Positions 28,857-46,235 of a DNA stretch of 64,000 nucleotides are shown here, piece by piece. The notes under the pieces are model-generated. The model did not search any database, was not told where the DNA came from, and was given only the letters and a program-made list of their open reading frames with translations. How positions within the stretch are numbered: the stretch's first letter is position 1; the number at the start of each line of letters is the position of its first letter. Position numbers and translations under genes: made by a program. The DNA lies in contig NW_025813755.1 in assembly GCF_021917145.1 (NCBI RefSeq), forward strand, positions 116,242 to 180,241. The letters run 5' to 3'. Origin of the DNA: Hypomesus transpacificus. Lineage: Eukaryota > Chordata > Actinopteri > Osmeriformes > Osmeridae.

Positions 28857-29896
28857 GGTTGGTGATATGATAGTACGTCTTCTTCCCAATGAACTATAGC
28901 AAGCTAGCGAGCTAGCTAATGCTAAGCAGGTGTTGGATTGCCAACTAGCAAGCCCAGCCCAGGGCCCGGAACTATGTAGAACAAGGCCCGTCGGTGATCG
29001 CAAAAGTAAGACCAGCTGAGTTCTATAGAATAAAACTGTTTTATTTATATTTTCGTATTGTCCTGTCGGCCAAGCGGTCTAAGTTTATGAAAAAATCTCA
29101 TAAATGTCACGATAAAAAATTCCAGCTGCTGCGATTGAGGTGGTCAACAACAACAATAGAGCTTTTCCTGTTGCCCTACCATACTGTATCCGGTCCTCTT
29201 GTTACACATTCCGTGTAACAAAAGGACCAGTGTTGAGGACCAGGAATCAGCTCTCAACACTCAAATCATTAGGGATCAGGGAATCAATAAACTCATAAAC
29301 TTATTCAGGATCCTTCTCCACTGATAAATACTCACTACATATTTTTTTAAATAAAATATAGATTAGAAGTAAATAGATTAATTCATGCAAAAGGTTATCC
29401 CAATATTTATGGATTTATTGGAATATCAATGTACAATTTTACAACCACAAACAATTACAATACAAAATGTAAAACAATCCTACTGATGTCAATATGTACA
29501 CAAATTAGGTCAGGGGGGAAATGCTTTAATATCAAGCACTCTCATTATTCTTTGAAACAAGTGGGTTGTGAAGGTACACAATTATTTCAAAAGATAAAAG
29601 GAATGTCCTAAACCTTACTACAGTCTGTAGTGCAGTTATCAAGTATTCAGTTATCATACACTATCCAGGCAACGTATGTTTTATAATGCCTGTTTCATAA
29701 TGTTTTCACAATTAATGTTTTGTATCTTATTCTTACGATAGTATTATGACATTTCAGATACTCAAAATGCCGCAGCTTCAAGGCCATAGGATGGTGTCAA
29801 ATTGAGAAGAAAAAACCCTAATGCTTGTTATCACACGCTAGAAATATTCAATGGTATATTTAACATGCAATATTCCTCAGAACATAAAAAAAAATA

Positions 29897-31734
29897 CTAG
29901 CAGTTAGTTTCATTGTCTTCTTGGAAAGGAGGATCATCTTCACTGATCAAAGATATGCTGGAAGTTCCTGCATCTGAACTCGCCCCTGTGTATCTCTGGG
30001 ATTGTTGTGAACCTTGCGAAAAGAAATTTTCCGTAACTAAAAGTATTTTACACAAATGTGTCAGAGTTACAAGACATGAACACACTGTAAGACAGATGAG
30101 TCTTCTGAATGTTTTCTCAAGTTGAATCTGAGTTTTCTGAACCTTGCTCTCATATCTAGCTGGATGAGGCTTGCTTATCAGTCTCTGCATTTATCTAGTG
30201 CAGGGTCAGAGATGTTTGTGCAAGTGCGTGTGTGCGTGTGTATATGTGCGTGTGGTCGGAGGGTGGTGAATGTGTAATTGTGTGTGAGACTCACAAGTAG
30301 CTTGATCAGGTTCCACACCCGGCCTAATACACAAAGGAGGAATCTCTCCAAATATTGCAGACATCACTTGGACCAGGCTGAACAGATCACACTCAGTCTG
30401 AAAAGGGTGCAGAGACTTGTTTAAATGGTGTCAAAATAAACACGTTGTCCTGTATCCTGACATAGGATGCACGACAACATGCATCTATGACTATGCAAGT
30501 CTGTTGAGTCATAGATGTGACCACATCCAGGCTGAGAGACGTGAATTACACAACGCAACTCATCAAGTTTAGTCAGTGTTCTCATGGTAAGTAAACCATA
30601 GCAGACCCCAACAATGCTTTTTAAAACCTTTTTCCAATTTTGAGTGCATGCTACGTGAGACATGATCACCTTTAAAATGATTGAGCACAGTACACTCTCT
30701 GCAACATACAAAGGTTGAACATTGCACCCACGTGTTTCCACTCCTCTAGGTAAGGTAGAAGGACTTCTCCATTGCTGTTGATGTGTCTGCTTCTCACAAT
30801 CATCATCTCCTGGGTAGGTTTAACATAGCACATGGGAGCCGACCCCGGGTAACTCTCCTCCAACCAAAGTTGCACTGGGATGTTATACTTTTGACCTACA
30901 CCAAAGACAATGAAACAAATTGGGACACTGAATCTCTAAATACTCAAATTAATATGCTTCATTTTCAAAATTGTTCTAAGATCTAATAGAGAATAATGGA
31001 CCATAATAGGGAACTGAGGTTGGCTTGCAACAGAAGTCGTTTGTTTCTATATGGGAGAGTGAAATGGACAGTATGGCTTTGTGGTGCTTATAGTGTCATT
31101 AGTCAAAGAGGGTGATGTCATGCAAGATACACAGACACAGTTCCTGGTTACCATTAAACGTGACAGGAATGGTTCCTGTTAGGCTCATCAAGTCCCTCAC
31201 ACTTCCATCATTGAAAACTGGAAAAGCAAGACAGTCAGTTTGTCATTGTATATGTTGGTTCACAAAATGCCATACAACTCCTGACAGATCACGTCTAAGC
31301 ACAAGACAGTCCGTACAGTATAGGTCATAATCGAGTAAAAACAGGAAGATACTCACCATATTTATCCATCATGGCCTGGAGACCTTTGCACTGGGAAAGT
31401 ACAACCCATATTTCTAATGCAACGTGTTTCCTGTGATTATAAGTCTAGATAGAAGGAAGTACGTGTGTCAGGCAACACAAATGAGTCAAAGGTTTTGACA
31501 ATGTCAACTTATGGAATACATAACTCTATCCCATAGGGACTGCCCATTTGTTTTGATGGGATCAAGTACCCTGTTTAGTAGAAAAACGGAATAAACATAC
31601 ATTTACCAGCTGTTATTGCTATTCACCTGACAAGAATACAGTATTCAGTTAAATACAACACGTCTATTTTCAAACAAATAGACTCTTACCTTAGGTATCA
31701 TTTTCCGTAGTGCGTCCAGATTATCATTACCCAT
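29897..31734 (-). CDS. UEV-only TSG101-like protein (tandem tsg101 paralogue)
   Basis: Six exons on the minus strand (31690-31734, 31357-31444, 31152-31217, 30732-30895, 30295-30397, 29897-30012) join without a stop into 582 nt, or 193 residues. Exons 2-4 are 88, 66 and 164 nt with the same phases as the matching tsg101 exons, so this is an intron-containing duplicate. The UEV fold covers about 1-145 and has FNDGS, LMSLTGTIPV, YNIPVQLW and LPYLEEWKH. The E2 catalytic Cys is absent. The pocket tyrosine 63 of human TSG101 is Phe65 here, while the next one is kept as Tyr70. A Ser/acidic tail ending DNETNC replaces the linker, coiled coil and steadiness box. In mammals UEVLD occupies this slot, but no LDH domain is present and the sequence is closer to TSG101. 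Function is unknown: possibly ubiquitin or PTAP binding, or competition with ESCRT-I. Confidence 0.85.
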
Positions 31735-31865
31735 GATTATGTATCGTTGAATATTCAGACAGGATCCTACTTCTGTCTGGCGGGTAGTTTAACATCAACC
31801 CACTAGTGTTTTTCCGTCATCTTACCATAGTTTTATTGCCATGGTTTATGGTTAACCTCTGCCAA

Positions 31866-31930
31866 CCAATCAGCTAGCCTCACAATTACATCACAGCTTA
31901 TAAAATGGACTACACTAGTGAGCTGTTTGC
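31866..31930 (+). promoter_or_regulatory. CCAAT and TATA motifs pointing rightward
   Basis: CCAATCAG (31866-31873) and TATAAAA (31899-31905) stand in promoter-like order on the plus strand, just upstream of the start of the minus-strand UEV gene. They may be the other half of a divergent promoter. The CCAAT box can also serve the UEV gene. No coding gene is recognised to the right before hras. Confidence 0.35.
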
Positions 31931-34900
31931 AGTTAATTGAATACCGTTATCAAACAACTGTCTCTTGATGACCTACATTAATCTGTACTTCTGTGATCTA
32001 CTCTCTCAGGACATGGTTGGGGTCAGGGGTGTTCAATATATTACAGATTTTACTCCACAGCCTATATTCTAAGCTAACAAGCAGTGCAGTCTTTTACTGT
32101 ACAAATCTTACACAGTTTACCACAACATCTCTCACATAGAATGCCAGAAACCTGGCATAGCACAGTTACACCCACTTGCGCAACTTTGTGATGTGTTAAA
32201 TGTTTACAACTTCTCTTTGAACTTTGACCAGAGGGAAGTCTACTGCTTTACCATGACGTCTGTACTGCAATGGTTGGAGTGAAAATGGCAGGGAACACCG
32301 TAGCATCCCACACGTCTGACAGTGTTCGACTGGTTCGTCTCATTGTTGCAGGCGATGGGATCACGTGCGTTCGAAGAACAACAAAGAGTTGAAGGAAGGA
32401 GACAGAGGAATAGATGACTATAGTATAGCAGATTGTTAAAAACAATAGCAGATTCCACTTTTGGTAATCTCATATACAATAAAATTCTTCCAATTCCTCT
32501 TGTCTATAATTACACTACATAGGGCACTTACAATACTGTAGATGGCAGCATATCCTCAGTCTAAAGACAAATGAATCAGAGTGCCATTCCACCGCAAACT
32601 AGCTGGGTACAGTTCATAAGATGACAGGATGGTAGATGTAGGTAGTGGGGAAATAACTGCGGGGCCAGGGTGTGTTCATTTTAACATCTTTATTCCTGTC
32701 CTGCTATATATTTGCCAGTTTGCTTGAGTAAATACATCTTAAATAGTTAAAACAATTGACAATTTCACAATACATTTGAACCCACCATGTCCTCCCTAGC
32801 ACAGTTGCCAAGAGAGAAGCAAGCCCTTAGTCATGATTATGTCCTTGTGCACAACCTCAAAAGTCCATGATTAGGCCACAAGATGTTTCTTCCCAGTTGA
32901 GACAATGGAACCTGTGTGTAGCTGCTGGTCTTTTATTTCCCTAAGGTTGGAGTGCAGCTCCTGTGTTGCTAAAATGGTCATTTACCTTCAGGCGTGACTC
33001 AGTGCAAGCTGGTCCAGGTAGGGAAAGACTAGAGGAACCAATCAAATAACGGCATACCTAACCACCAACTACATGTGGAACCCATTTGTTAAAACTGATT
33101 TAATTATCTGTTGCTGGACACAAATTTACAGACTATTGACTGGGATCAAAGATGAAGAGCACACTACTTAAAATTGCATTGTGGAATTATGGAACGTTAA
33201 AATATTAGTTGTTTCTTTTGAAAGTCATGAAACCTCTTTCCTTTCCTCATAAAAGACAAACAATATCTGGTCATTCATTAGTTAAAAACACATATATTCA
33301 CAGTTTTCTGCCCAAACAAACCATCAACAATAATCAGATTATTAACAATGACAATAGGTACAGCCATCTTTAGAATCTCCTTCGACGAAACGCATCGTTT
33401 GACACAACCCCTGAGATTCATGAGACAATCCACCTCCTAACTGCTGTTCTCATTCAAAAAGAAAAAGGCTACATGTAGACCGCCATCTTAATCTCAGTCT
33501 CTTAAACCATCTTTTTTGTTGAGTTAAGAAATGCCCAAACGGTTGAGTGTCTCATCCTTAGACGTTCTAGAGGACAGTCTTCTGAGGTTGCTGCATCCAA
33601 GACTAGCTTCCCACAAATGTACATGGGTCTTTGTTGACTGGAGCCAAGCCAAGGAGGGCATACATAGGAGAATGACCCAGAACAGAGTACCTTGGGCTGG
33701 GGAGACTGCAGACGTTTTAACAAGTGTAATTCTATACAAGACAGAACCAAAAATGGGGGGGAGAAGGATGACGTCTTCCTGTTAAATATGTTTACACAGA
33801 AACTGCGGGGCACCACAAACATTTCAACAACCTCTAAAGGGGTTAGTTTGGAATTTAAATCAAAGTACTTTCATTATTCATTTTAATTTCAAAGGCAAGG
33901 GGAGAGCTTAGAGCTGTTTAAGTGACTTCAACTTGGCTATCGTGTCACACCTGTTAACTGTACAGACCAGTGAGTACCTTAACATGGGAAGAAAATACCA
34001 TAGACAGGCTCTTTACAGTCAATTAAGATTCAAATCGTTATACACATACTTGACGAAAAGACAAACAACCTTTAACTACTCAGACAGGCCATGCTGTGAA
34101 GGATCACCCAGTACTGTCTCCTTGTGGAACTCTGCAGTCTGTCTGTGGAGAAAACAACAGATGAAGGACTGAGCGGACCACATTCAGTTTCACCTCTCTA
34201 ACATCATCTGTCACTCAAATCACATGTGCTCCCCACTACGAAACTGATACACATCACACCGACGCCCATCTGAGGTCGCACGCACTGCTCCAACACAGGG
34301 GTTTTATACAAGACAGGAGGTACTACCTAGCTAACAGATAAGGCAAGTCGAATAGGACAAAGCATCATGGCTGCCTATCGCTAGTTGTTGTTTATTCTGG
34401 AGATAAAAGTTAATCAAAGCAACAACGTCTATTATCAATCACGCGTTCTCACGATTCACAAATCAAAATGGCTCCTAGATGACTCCATTCAATTCTATAG
34501 ATTGACTATCTGAAGAGGCATACTTGAGAGAGGGAAGGTTTGAGAAAAGCAATTATTTTGCCCCACAAATGACTAGTAATTTAAGGCAGGATTTGGTTTG
34601 TGCATTACAATCTGTGAGGGTGAATTCTGACATTCCATCCAGGACTCCAGGATGACAGGTGGAGAGACAAGTCTGGACCCTAATTCCTGAGCCTCATTTC
34701 AAAACACAGTGAGGACCGATGCATACCTGCTGAACACCTGGCTTCATTCAAAACATAGACCACACGCTAAACACTGGAACGCAACGTTTCAAGTTCCAGA
34801 GGAACCGTGCTTTACAGGTTAATCAAGGTGTCAGCATGCCTGTCCTGATATCAGAGTAAAGACGAGCACTACCCCCCCCCCCCCCACACACACACACTCA

Positions 34901-35400
34901 CGGATGGCACTAGCCTCCCTGGAGCCGTGACAGGCAGCAAGTCCATACAACTCATGCCCCCCCCCCCTATGTTCTCCAACCAAGAAATACAAGCAAATAA
35001 ATAGCCATGAGAGATCGTTTATTCCCAATCCTTAACTAGTCAAACAGTAACAATCCTATTGCACCAGAACCTACACTCGTCATTACTATTATTACTTCAC
35101 AAAGAAGATCCTTATCACACACGTGCAGGCCTGTGAAGAAGGAGGAAGGGCATTCTAGGACTAGGAGTCCGTCCATCGGTTTGAACCATAACTTCGTCCA
35201 CAACCAGGACTTCCTAACAGCAACGGGGCCTTGATAAAACCTGGCAACCACCCGTTCCACTAAATACACATCCCTTCTCTCTTACAGCATTGAGTATCAC
35301 CACCCTCAAAAACCTTCAAATCACAAAGTCTCATTTAGACACAATTTCATTATTGGAAAACAAAAAAACTATTTGAGTTTTGCGGCTAGGCTAATCATGA
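31931..35400. other. Spacer and possible distal hras 3'UTR
   Basis: I see no coding exon here. Minus-strand AATAAA hexamers occur near 32932-32937 and 35018-35023, either of which could end hras transcripts. Short C runs are at about 34872 and 34959. The region is AT-rich and has no strong coding signal in any frame. Confidence 0.4.
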
Positions 35401-35989
35401 AAACAATACAATCTTATGAGGCTTTCTGTCCCTTTCCCCGTAGTCTACCCAGAACAATGAGGTTACGGTGGCATCCCCTTGGAGACGTGATGGGTGGTGG
35501 ATTCGAGGTTGGTGGGGGTAACTATTGTCCGGTCCATCCAGGGGGTATGGCGGGGTAAGGGATAGAAGCAGACTTTCATATTGGGAGGGGGGGAGTGGGG
35601 GGGGGCTGGTGACCGCCCACACCCCCAAGTTAAGACCAGTGTTGAGACTGTTAAACAATAAGTTAGCAAGACCTCATGGAGCTTCCCAGCACAATCACAC
35701 TGGATTATACAGAGTCAGTAGTGGTGTTGGTCTGGCAGACATGGAATAAAAGAGGGGGGCCGTTTAGCCCATCCCACCCCAGAGTTGCACAGCCCAGGCT
35801 GGGCAGGCAGGGAGCAAGGCTCCCCTCTCCCCAGTATCCATGGGTAAAAAGTCAGCCAGGTGGTTGCTTCTCTTTGACCGTCCTCTTAAAAAAGTTCTTA
35901 TGTTTGTGTTGGTTCCTCTTTCCCTGTCAATCTTCAGTCCATGCTGCCACTGCGCGCCATAGGTCCACTCCTCAATCATAGCAGCCGAG
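35400..35989 (-). other. hras: hras 3'UTR exon
   Basis: An acceptor CCCTCCCAG|CTCGG opens this exon at 35989 on the minus strand. It pairs with a donor five bases after the hras stop (TGATGGAG|GTATGT, exon end 36179). The lower limit is not known, and 35400 is only a minimum guess. Human HRAS has the same arrangement, with a donor a few bases after its stop. Confidence 0.5.
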
Positions 35990-35997
35990 CTGGGAGG

Positions 35998-36101
35998 GAG
36001 GGAAGGAGGGAGGGGGACAGGGAGGGAGGGAGGGGGGGGAGGTGGAGAGGGAGGGAAGGAAAGGAGGGGGAGAGGGAGGGAAGGAGGGGGAGAGGGAAAG
36101 A
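35998..36101. repeat. GGGA-rich polypurine tract
   Basis: Repeated GGGAGGGA/GGAAGGA units inside the hras 3'UTR intron, with purines on the plus strand. Confidence 0.85.
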
Positions 36102-36183
36102 AGTTGATTCTCAAAGTCCAGATTTGAGGTGGAGTGTGTGTGTGTAATGGTGTGTGGGTGTGTGTGTGACTGACATACCTCCA

Positions 36184-39790
<3,607 letters not shown>

Positions 39791-40826
39791 TTAATAACAT
39801 CGCTAAAAACGTTAGGGCATTTCATTTTGTTCATTGAATCGATCTTGGGAAGGAAGGGTCTAAAATGACACAACTGGGTGTGCATGCACTGTGGGGAATG
39901 CACATGGCAGGGTTGAGCATGTGCAGAGTATTAACAAAGATGTGAAATATATGCACGGTAATGGCCGTGTGTGATTGTGTGTGTGTGTGTGTGTGTAGAG
40001 GGGGCTGAAGCTGAGACCCCTCATAGTGGAATGTAAAAAATGTGCTGAAGGTACTCGATGTTCCAATCCTCAACCGCTCAACACCAGTGAGAGAGAGAGA
40101 GGTAGCGAGAGAGAGAGAGAGGTAGCGAGAGAGAGAGAGGTAACGAGAGAGAGATGTAGCGAGAGAGAGAGAGAGAGAGCGAGAGATGGTGATGAGAGGT
40201 GACGTGGGGGAGAGCGGGTGGGGAGGCCCGACAGTGCCTAGCAGAGTGCTTGCTTCTCATCTGGGAAGAGCTTTCATCGCTAATGCTTCTTCAACATCTC
40301 CGGGCTGGGCTGGGCTGAACGCGCGGAGCCAACGAGCTCCAGCCCTGCTCCACTCCACAGGCAGACTGCTGATGGCAGCTGAATACAGAACAGGAGCACA
40401 CACCAGCACACTGGAGGGATTTCTGCAGTGGCTTTCACTGGTCTCCTACCATGGGGGCGACTCCAAAGGGGGGGGGGGGGGGCTTGAGTGAGAAAGAAGG
40501 AGATATGTTTTATTACAACCAGGTGTGAGTAGCCATATAGCAGTCCCCCTCTGAGTCGTTAGGCCCGGTTAACAGGCCCTGGCTATTATACGGGGCTGCC
40601 CAGCCCATAAATCAGGGGTCTTATTAAACAAAAGTTGCTGGGCATGGGGGGAGAGAGAGAGAGCAGGACTGACATCCATACCATAATAGAAGCATATGTG
40701 CCGGCGCGGTCACTGCTCCTTGAAGATACAACCTCATCCTCACGAAATCAGCCCCCTTTGAGGCTGACTTCAGCGTGATGGAGTGCGATGGCTACAGAAG
40801 CCCCAGAGGCCAGTCGGCCGGACAGA

Positions 40827-40827
<1 letters not shown>

Positions 40828-40864
<37 letters not shown>
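40828..40864. repeat. Poly-C run (37 C)
   Basis: The longest uninterrupted homopolymer in the window, in hras intron 1. Confidence 0.95.
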
Positions 40865-43800
40865 ACGGCGGAACGGACGAAGGTGAAAGGGAGCGAGGGA
40901 AGGAGGGAGAGAGAGTGGTGGGAGGCGGCTTTGCCTGGCTACAGGCTGCAATCGTATCACTGTGCGGCTACCTTGAGGACAGCTATCTGGTCGTGCAGGG
41001 GTGTCGACGGTCCACTCGGCTAGTCAGTGGGAAAGTGACTCACACACACGCCACCAGAACTCAACCCGGATACATGACATCACTCACTGATATTTCTGGT
41101 CATTTGTGACAGTGCCTGAAATTGCCAAACGGTTCTTGTGTAAAGTGACTAGACGTTGGGCAACATCCTGTCCTTGTCCTGACAGCATGACGGCATTTTG
41201 CTGATGCTCCTTGGCAACAGCATGACACTTTATGGTTACCGGGTAAGGGTGACGCAATCCAGCAGAAAATGACCTGTGACGTCAACGACTGTTGACATAG
41301 TTTGGTGGGAAAAGCAGAAAAACAGTCCAGGTGATTTCCACGACAGAGAAACCTGGGGTTTTCCAACCCCTCATTTTATCACTTTACTTACACGAGAGTC
41401 TCGCTCTAACCTATGGTCCCACATCACTTAGATCTAGCACTGCCAATGCACCGATGATATTGGGGCTGGACCACATACTTAACCAGATGAGAATCAGTTC
41501 AGTTCCAGGATGTGAACAAGTCTGGTCCTTGCAGCCAAGCACCTAACCCCATCTGCCTCAACATGGACCCCCCCCCCGCCTCCTGAAGAACTGACCACAA
41601 GCTGCTCCACACACACACACACACATCACTGTCCACACACAGCTCCAGTGTTGCTGGAAGAGAGCAGTGAGGGGTGATATCAACATGGAGTCTGGGCAGC
41701 TTGATGAGAGGCAGCACAGAGAACAACGTCCAAGGCTAAAACTGGGAGTCAAAGCAACAGAAACACTCAAGAGTCGCTCCTATATCCGTCTCTGGGTGTG
41801 GTGGTGTATTAATAGAACCCAGTGTGTGTGTGCGTGTCTGTGTGTGTGTGTGTGTGTCTGATGTTGTGTAGACTTGATGAGGGTTCTGCCACTGTGGGTT
41901 CACTGATGTTAATGATTGATACAAGAAACCTACTTTCCAAGCTTGCTGATGATGCAGTATGCCCTGATAAAAACACCGTACTCACACCAGAACCATGTGA
42001 CATCCAACACCTTCCCAGTCCAGCTCCAGCCCAGTCCAGCACCATGTCTGGCACCATGTCCAGAACCAGCTGGTTAATTCCCTGGGAGGTTCGAACAGGA
42101 AAGGTAACTAAAGCCATGCCGGAGCATCTGCAGAGCCAACAGTCTCGGAGGGCTTCGTGAAAACAGCCAGGCGGCTGCGAGACCCTGACCCAACAGGAAG
42201 GGAATTAGCATCACCCGTCAATCGCGCTAGCAAACACTCGCCCCTTCTTCCTCCTCACTGTAAAGAAATGAGTTACCTGCAGGCCGCGCTTAAGCCCGTC
42301 ATCAAATCCAACCCGCACAAGTACGCACATAAGCAGCAGTAGAGGAGCTGGGCAACAGTGTCAGAGTCACCACGAACAGTGGCCTGGGAGAGCCTTGGCC
42401 CGGAGAGAGGGCCCGACTCTGCAGGCAGTCTGAGGGGTCACTCCTGCACTTCCCAGATGGAGATTCGTGGGGAATCTATGCGGCTCTGGGACAGGGATGG
42501 GATGACACCGCCGCCGGGGGGGCGACTGATCCGCAAAGGAAGGGTGGGATGAGCCAGCCAATCAGAGAGGAAAAGTGTGAGGGCTTTTCATGCATCCCCC
42601 CCCCCCCCCTTCCTCAGCTTTCCCTCCCTTGTGATCCTCCCCCCCCATCCAAGCTCAACACTCCACACACACACACACACCTCTCATTTCACTGATGCCA
42701 TCTTTCCCAGCCCTTACCCACTACACCCCTCTGTCTCACTGCCCCCCCGTCAGCCAGAGGATGGAAAGGGGGGGGAGAGGAATGGGAGGCCGGGAGGGTG
42801 GAGACGGGACAGGGCAGTCTTTCATACGAGGCTGGCAGGATGACTGACCATGCTCCATCTGCAGCTGAGAGTGGCTGGTGACTCAGTAGAGAGGGCCACT
42901 CATAGTGACTCAGATGTCGTCTCATAGCAGTACAGAGAGAGGGATGCATCGGGCCCACCTCATGACACAAGCGGACACATGAAGCGTCCCACCACCGTGT
43001 CCTGACTGGATGCAATGGATCCCATGTCTTCTCCGCAGCCTGCTGGCTGGCTGACTGGGCCATGCCAGAGGCTGGTGAGTAATCCAAGCCTGCATATGGA
43101 GATGTTTGACTGGGCCCTGCTGGCTTGACTTGTTGTCAGGGGGGATCAGTCCTGGTGGTGTTTGTCTACAGTTCTGGGAAGGACAAGGCCTCCTGGGGAC
43201 AAGACTCTGGTGACTAACCTGTCTCCTTACACTTTCTCTCTCTCTCTCTTTCTGCTTACACGTCTCTCTGTGTCTCCTTACACTCCTCCCTCTCCCTGTG
43301 TGCAGCTCTCTCTCCATGCAACTCACACCCAAACACATCAGGTCTCTCTCTCTCTCTCTGGCTGCGCCACACACCTGCCTTACCCTCTCCTCTCGGTCTG
43401 ACTCTGAATCAGTCATTAGTGCCAGGCCACGTTGGACCTCCACTAGAGTCTTAATTAGCCCCTAAAGTAGCCCCACACACAAGCCTTACAGCACTGTTCT
43501 GCAGACACACACAGACAGTAAACACACACACACACACACTCATTACCACTAATACACGCACGCACGCCTAACAGCCCCTCTGCTTGATAGCTCCCTCCGT
43601 ACTCACACAGACCCAGTGGGTTGGTGTAAGCCTAGTACTGGACGGGTCAAACCAGAATACCCTTCTAAAGCCTCCACCACACTGAAGTTCTGTCCACAGA
43701 CAGTGGAGTCAGGCCACTGACTCCCAACCAGTCAGGTGCCTCGACTGGTTCCCCATATGTGGACTCGACCAGTCCACCACCCCACCCCCCCCCCCCCTCC

Positions 43801-44604
43801 CATGTGCGATGGCTTCCTGGAGTCTTATGGTTCAGTCTCTGCGAAATCTCTCTATGGCTGCACCCTTTTGCCTAAGGATCTGTGCATGTCTATGCATGGA
43901 GTTATATATAGCCCGGCCCGCCACCTCCAGCCTGGGAAATTAACAGTTCGTTTTGAAACCCTAGAGGCCCGCCTGGACCGGGAGGATAATCTTACATGAC
44001 AGCTTACTGAGGGAGCGGGCAGGGGAGCTAGCGCATGAGCGAGGGAGGGAGAGGGAGGGAGGAAGGAGCCAAAGAGGACGCCCCTTTCTTTCCGTACGCC
44101 AAGGGCATGCGGAGGGGGGGTGGGGGGGGGTGCTGGGGGTTTGGATTGAAAAAAGTCCAAAGACCTCCAAACTCACTGGGCTTAAATCCCCCCAAAATGG
44201 TTTTGCTGGCTTGAAAATGACAAGCCACTGTGATGCTGTTCAACCACAGGATTCCTGAGCTGGTCTGGGGAGGTGAGTGTGATGGGGTAGGCGACAGACT
44301 CCAACCCGTCAGAAGATCACAGCTCAGCATATAGCCCAGATGACTTCCAGCACGGAGGACAAAGAAACAACCCCAAAATGCGAAATGTCAGGGAGGGTAA
44401 ACACAAGATGGGGGACTCCTACTCCGTACGGCTACATCCACCTCTCCATTAGAGTGCCTGATTGGTTAAAGGATCCATATTGGCAGAGCCACAAGCCCAC
44501 TGCAGGGATAATAGATTTTTAATGGGGGCAATGATGGTAAGGGGAGACTCTCTGGGGAGGTATCACAATCGAACACAGAGACTCAGACCCTCCTGGAGCC
44601 TTTA

Positions 44605-44630
44605 CCCCCCCCCCCCCCCCCCCCCCCCCC
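44605..44630. repeat. Poly-C run (26 C)
   Basis: An uninterrupted C run in hras intron 1. Confidence 0.95.
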
Positions 44631-46235
44631 ACAAATGCCTATGACTTCATCCCCTATAAAAGACATCTTAACTGTTGACACAAACCCCAAATCGGAATCC
44701 TACTGACTGAAGCACAGTTTGGCACCGCATCAACACAGTTCAGAGTCCGAAAAATCATCCATTTTACAAGATGACAGGTAAATACCCCCGAGAGACCAGC
44801 TTCCTTCGGCCTCACGGCAAATCTCCTCCTGCACACAGATGTCTCTCGGCTTCAGTGTACACCCTGTTTTGATGTACATACAAACACAGTGGCTTGAGTA
44901 AACCTAGGGTTTACTAATCTCTGCAGCGGAAACACAGTTTAGCACAGGCTCAACACAGCTCAGAATGAGTGAAGTTACAGTCAAATACTTTTGCTTTGAA
45001 AGCAAACTGGTGGCTAAATGGGTTTATCAAGCCTCTACCAAGAAAAGAGGCTATAAGGCAGGACCAGGAGCACAAAAAGCCACCAAAGAACTAAGAGAGT
45101 CCTGAACAAGCACCTAGAGTGAATAGCAGTATTCATCAGCATGTAAACCATATCATACAATCGGTTGGTAAACCAGGAAGAACAACAGTGTTATGGTGAG
45201 TTTCAAAATAGGCCCTTTTTCTGTTTAGTGGTAAAGGGGATTTAAACTGAGCTTCCAGAGTCACTGGCTTTGTAGATTGAGGGGTCTCAAAGTAGCTCCT
45301 GACCTTTGTCACACTGGGTCAGCCTTTTAGGTTGGTGTACAAATACAGGCTCAGGTGATTGGGCGGGCAGAGATGAAAAGGAGTTGACCTGTCAGTCGGA
45401 GATATACTCCAGCCACCTGGCCAGCAAAACTACGACCGACGACCGATGCAAAGATCCGACTGGTGACAAACTACGTCCGCTGATCTTAAGAAAAGTCGGC
45501 GGTGTTCATCATTTATTGAATTATCATGTTTGACCTGACAGTTGCCCATGCACTGACAAATATCAAGTCATTTGACTCGAATTGGGAAGATAGTCTCAAA
45601 AGCAAACTCCATAGTGCGTCGGCGTTAAATCGTGCTTTAAATCAAACGCCTAGTAATGGAATGCAACTTCCGCAGTGCTACGGGGCGTCACCCTTGTCTA
45701 CGGTCTCCCTTCAGCCACTACACCGCTGGAAATGATGAACTGACACAGTGCTTCGAGCCCTTTGCAAACTCGTTTCAATATCATACCCCGACGGTTTGGG
45801 CTACTAGGCCACTAAAACAAATATGCCAATAATACGGTTTGATTTCCAGGCCTGGCTAAACAATGAATTTCAATACCGTGAAGTTTTTTTTGCCGCCTGC
45901 TATCATGGGCTTCATCGCCTCATTGCTTTGCTGAAATGTCTTATTTCCAGCAATTAGCCTAGCATTAATTATAGTTCGTCCATGTCTTGTCGTGGATACA
46001 AATCCCAGTCGCTCTCACATCATGAGACCAATGAACCGTTTTGGGCATAGCCACAATGAATCGATGCCGACAATATCATAACAAATCCAACAAAATGTTG
46101 TTGACTGTGACAGATATACAACTTGGAATAAACAGATTTACAGACCCTGTTTCAAGTAGCAAACGTGAACTCTACTAACATGTACAAATTATTCGTATAA
46201 ATTGTATAAAAAAAAGGAATGTACGGCATACTTAC

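Noticed and set aside
29897-31734. Calling the UEV gene a pseudogene of tsg101
   Set aside because: All six exons have good splice sites and join without a stop or frameshift. Domain motifs are kept, so an active gene is more likely.
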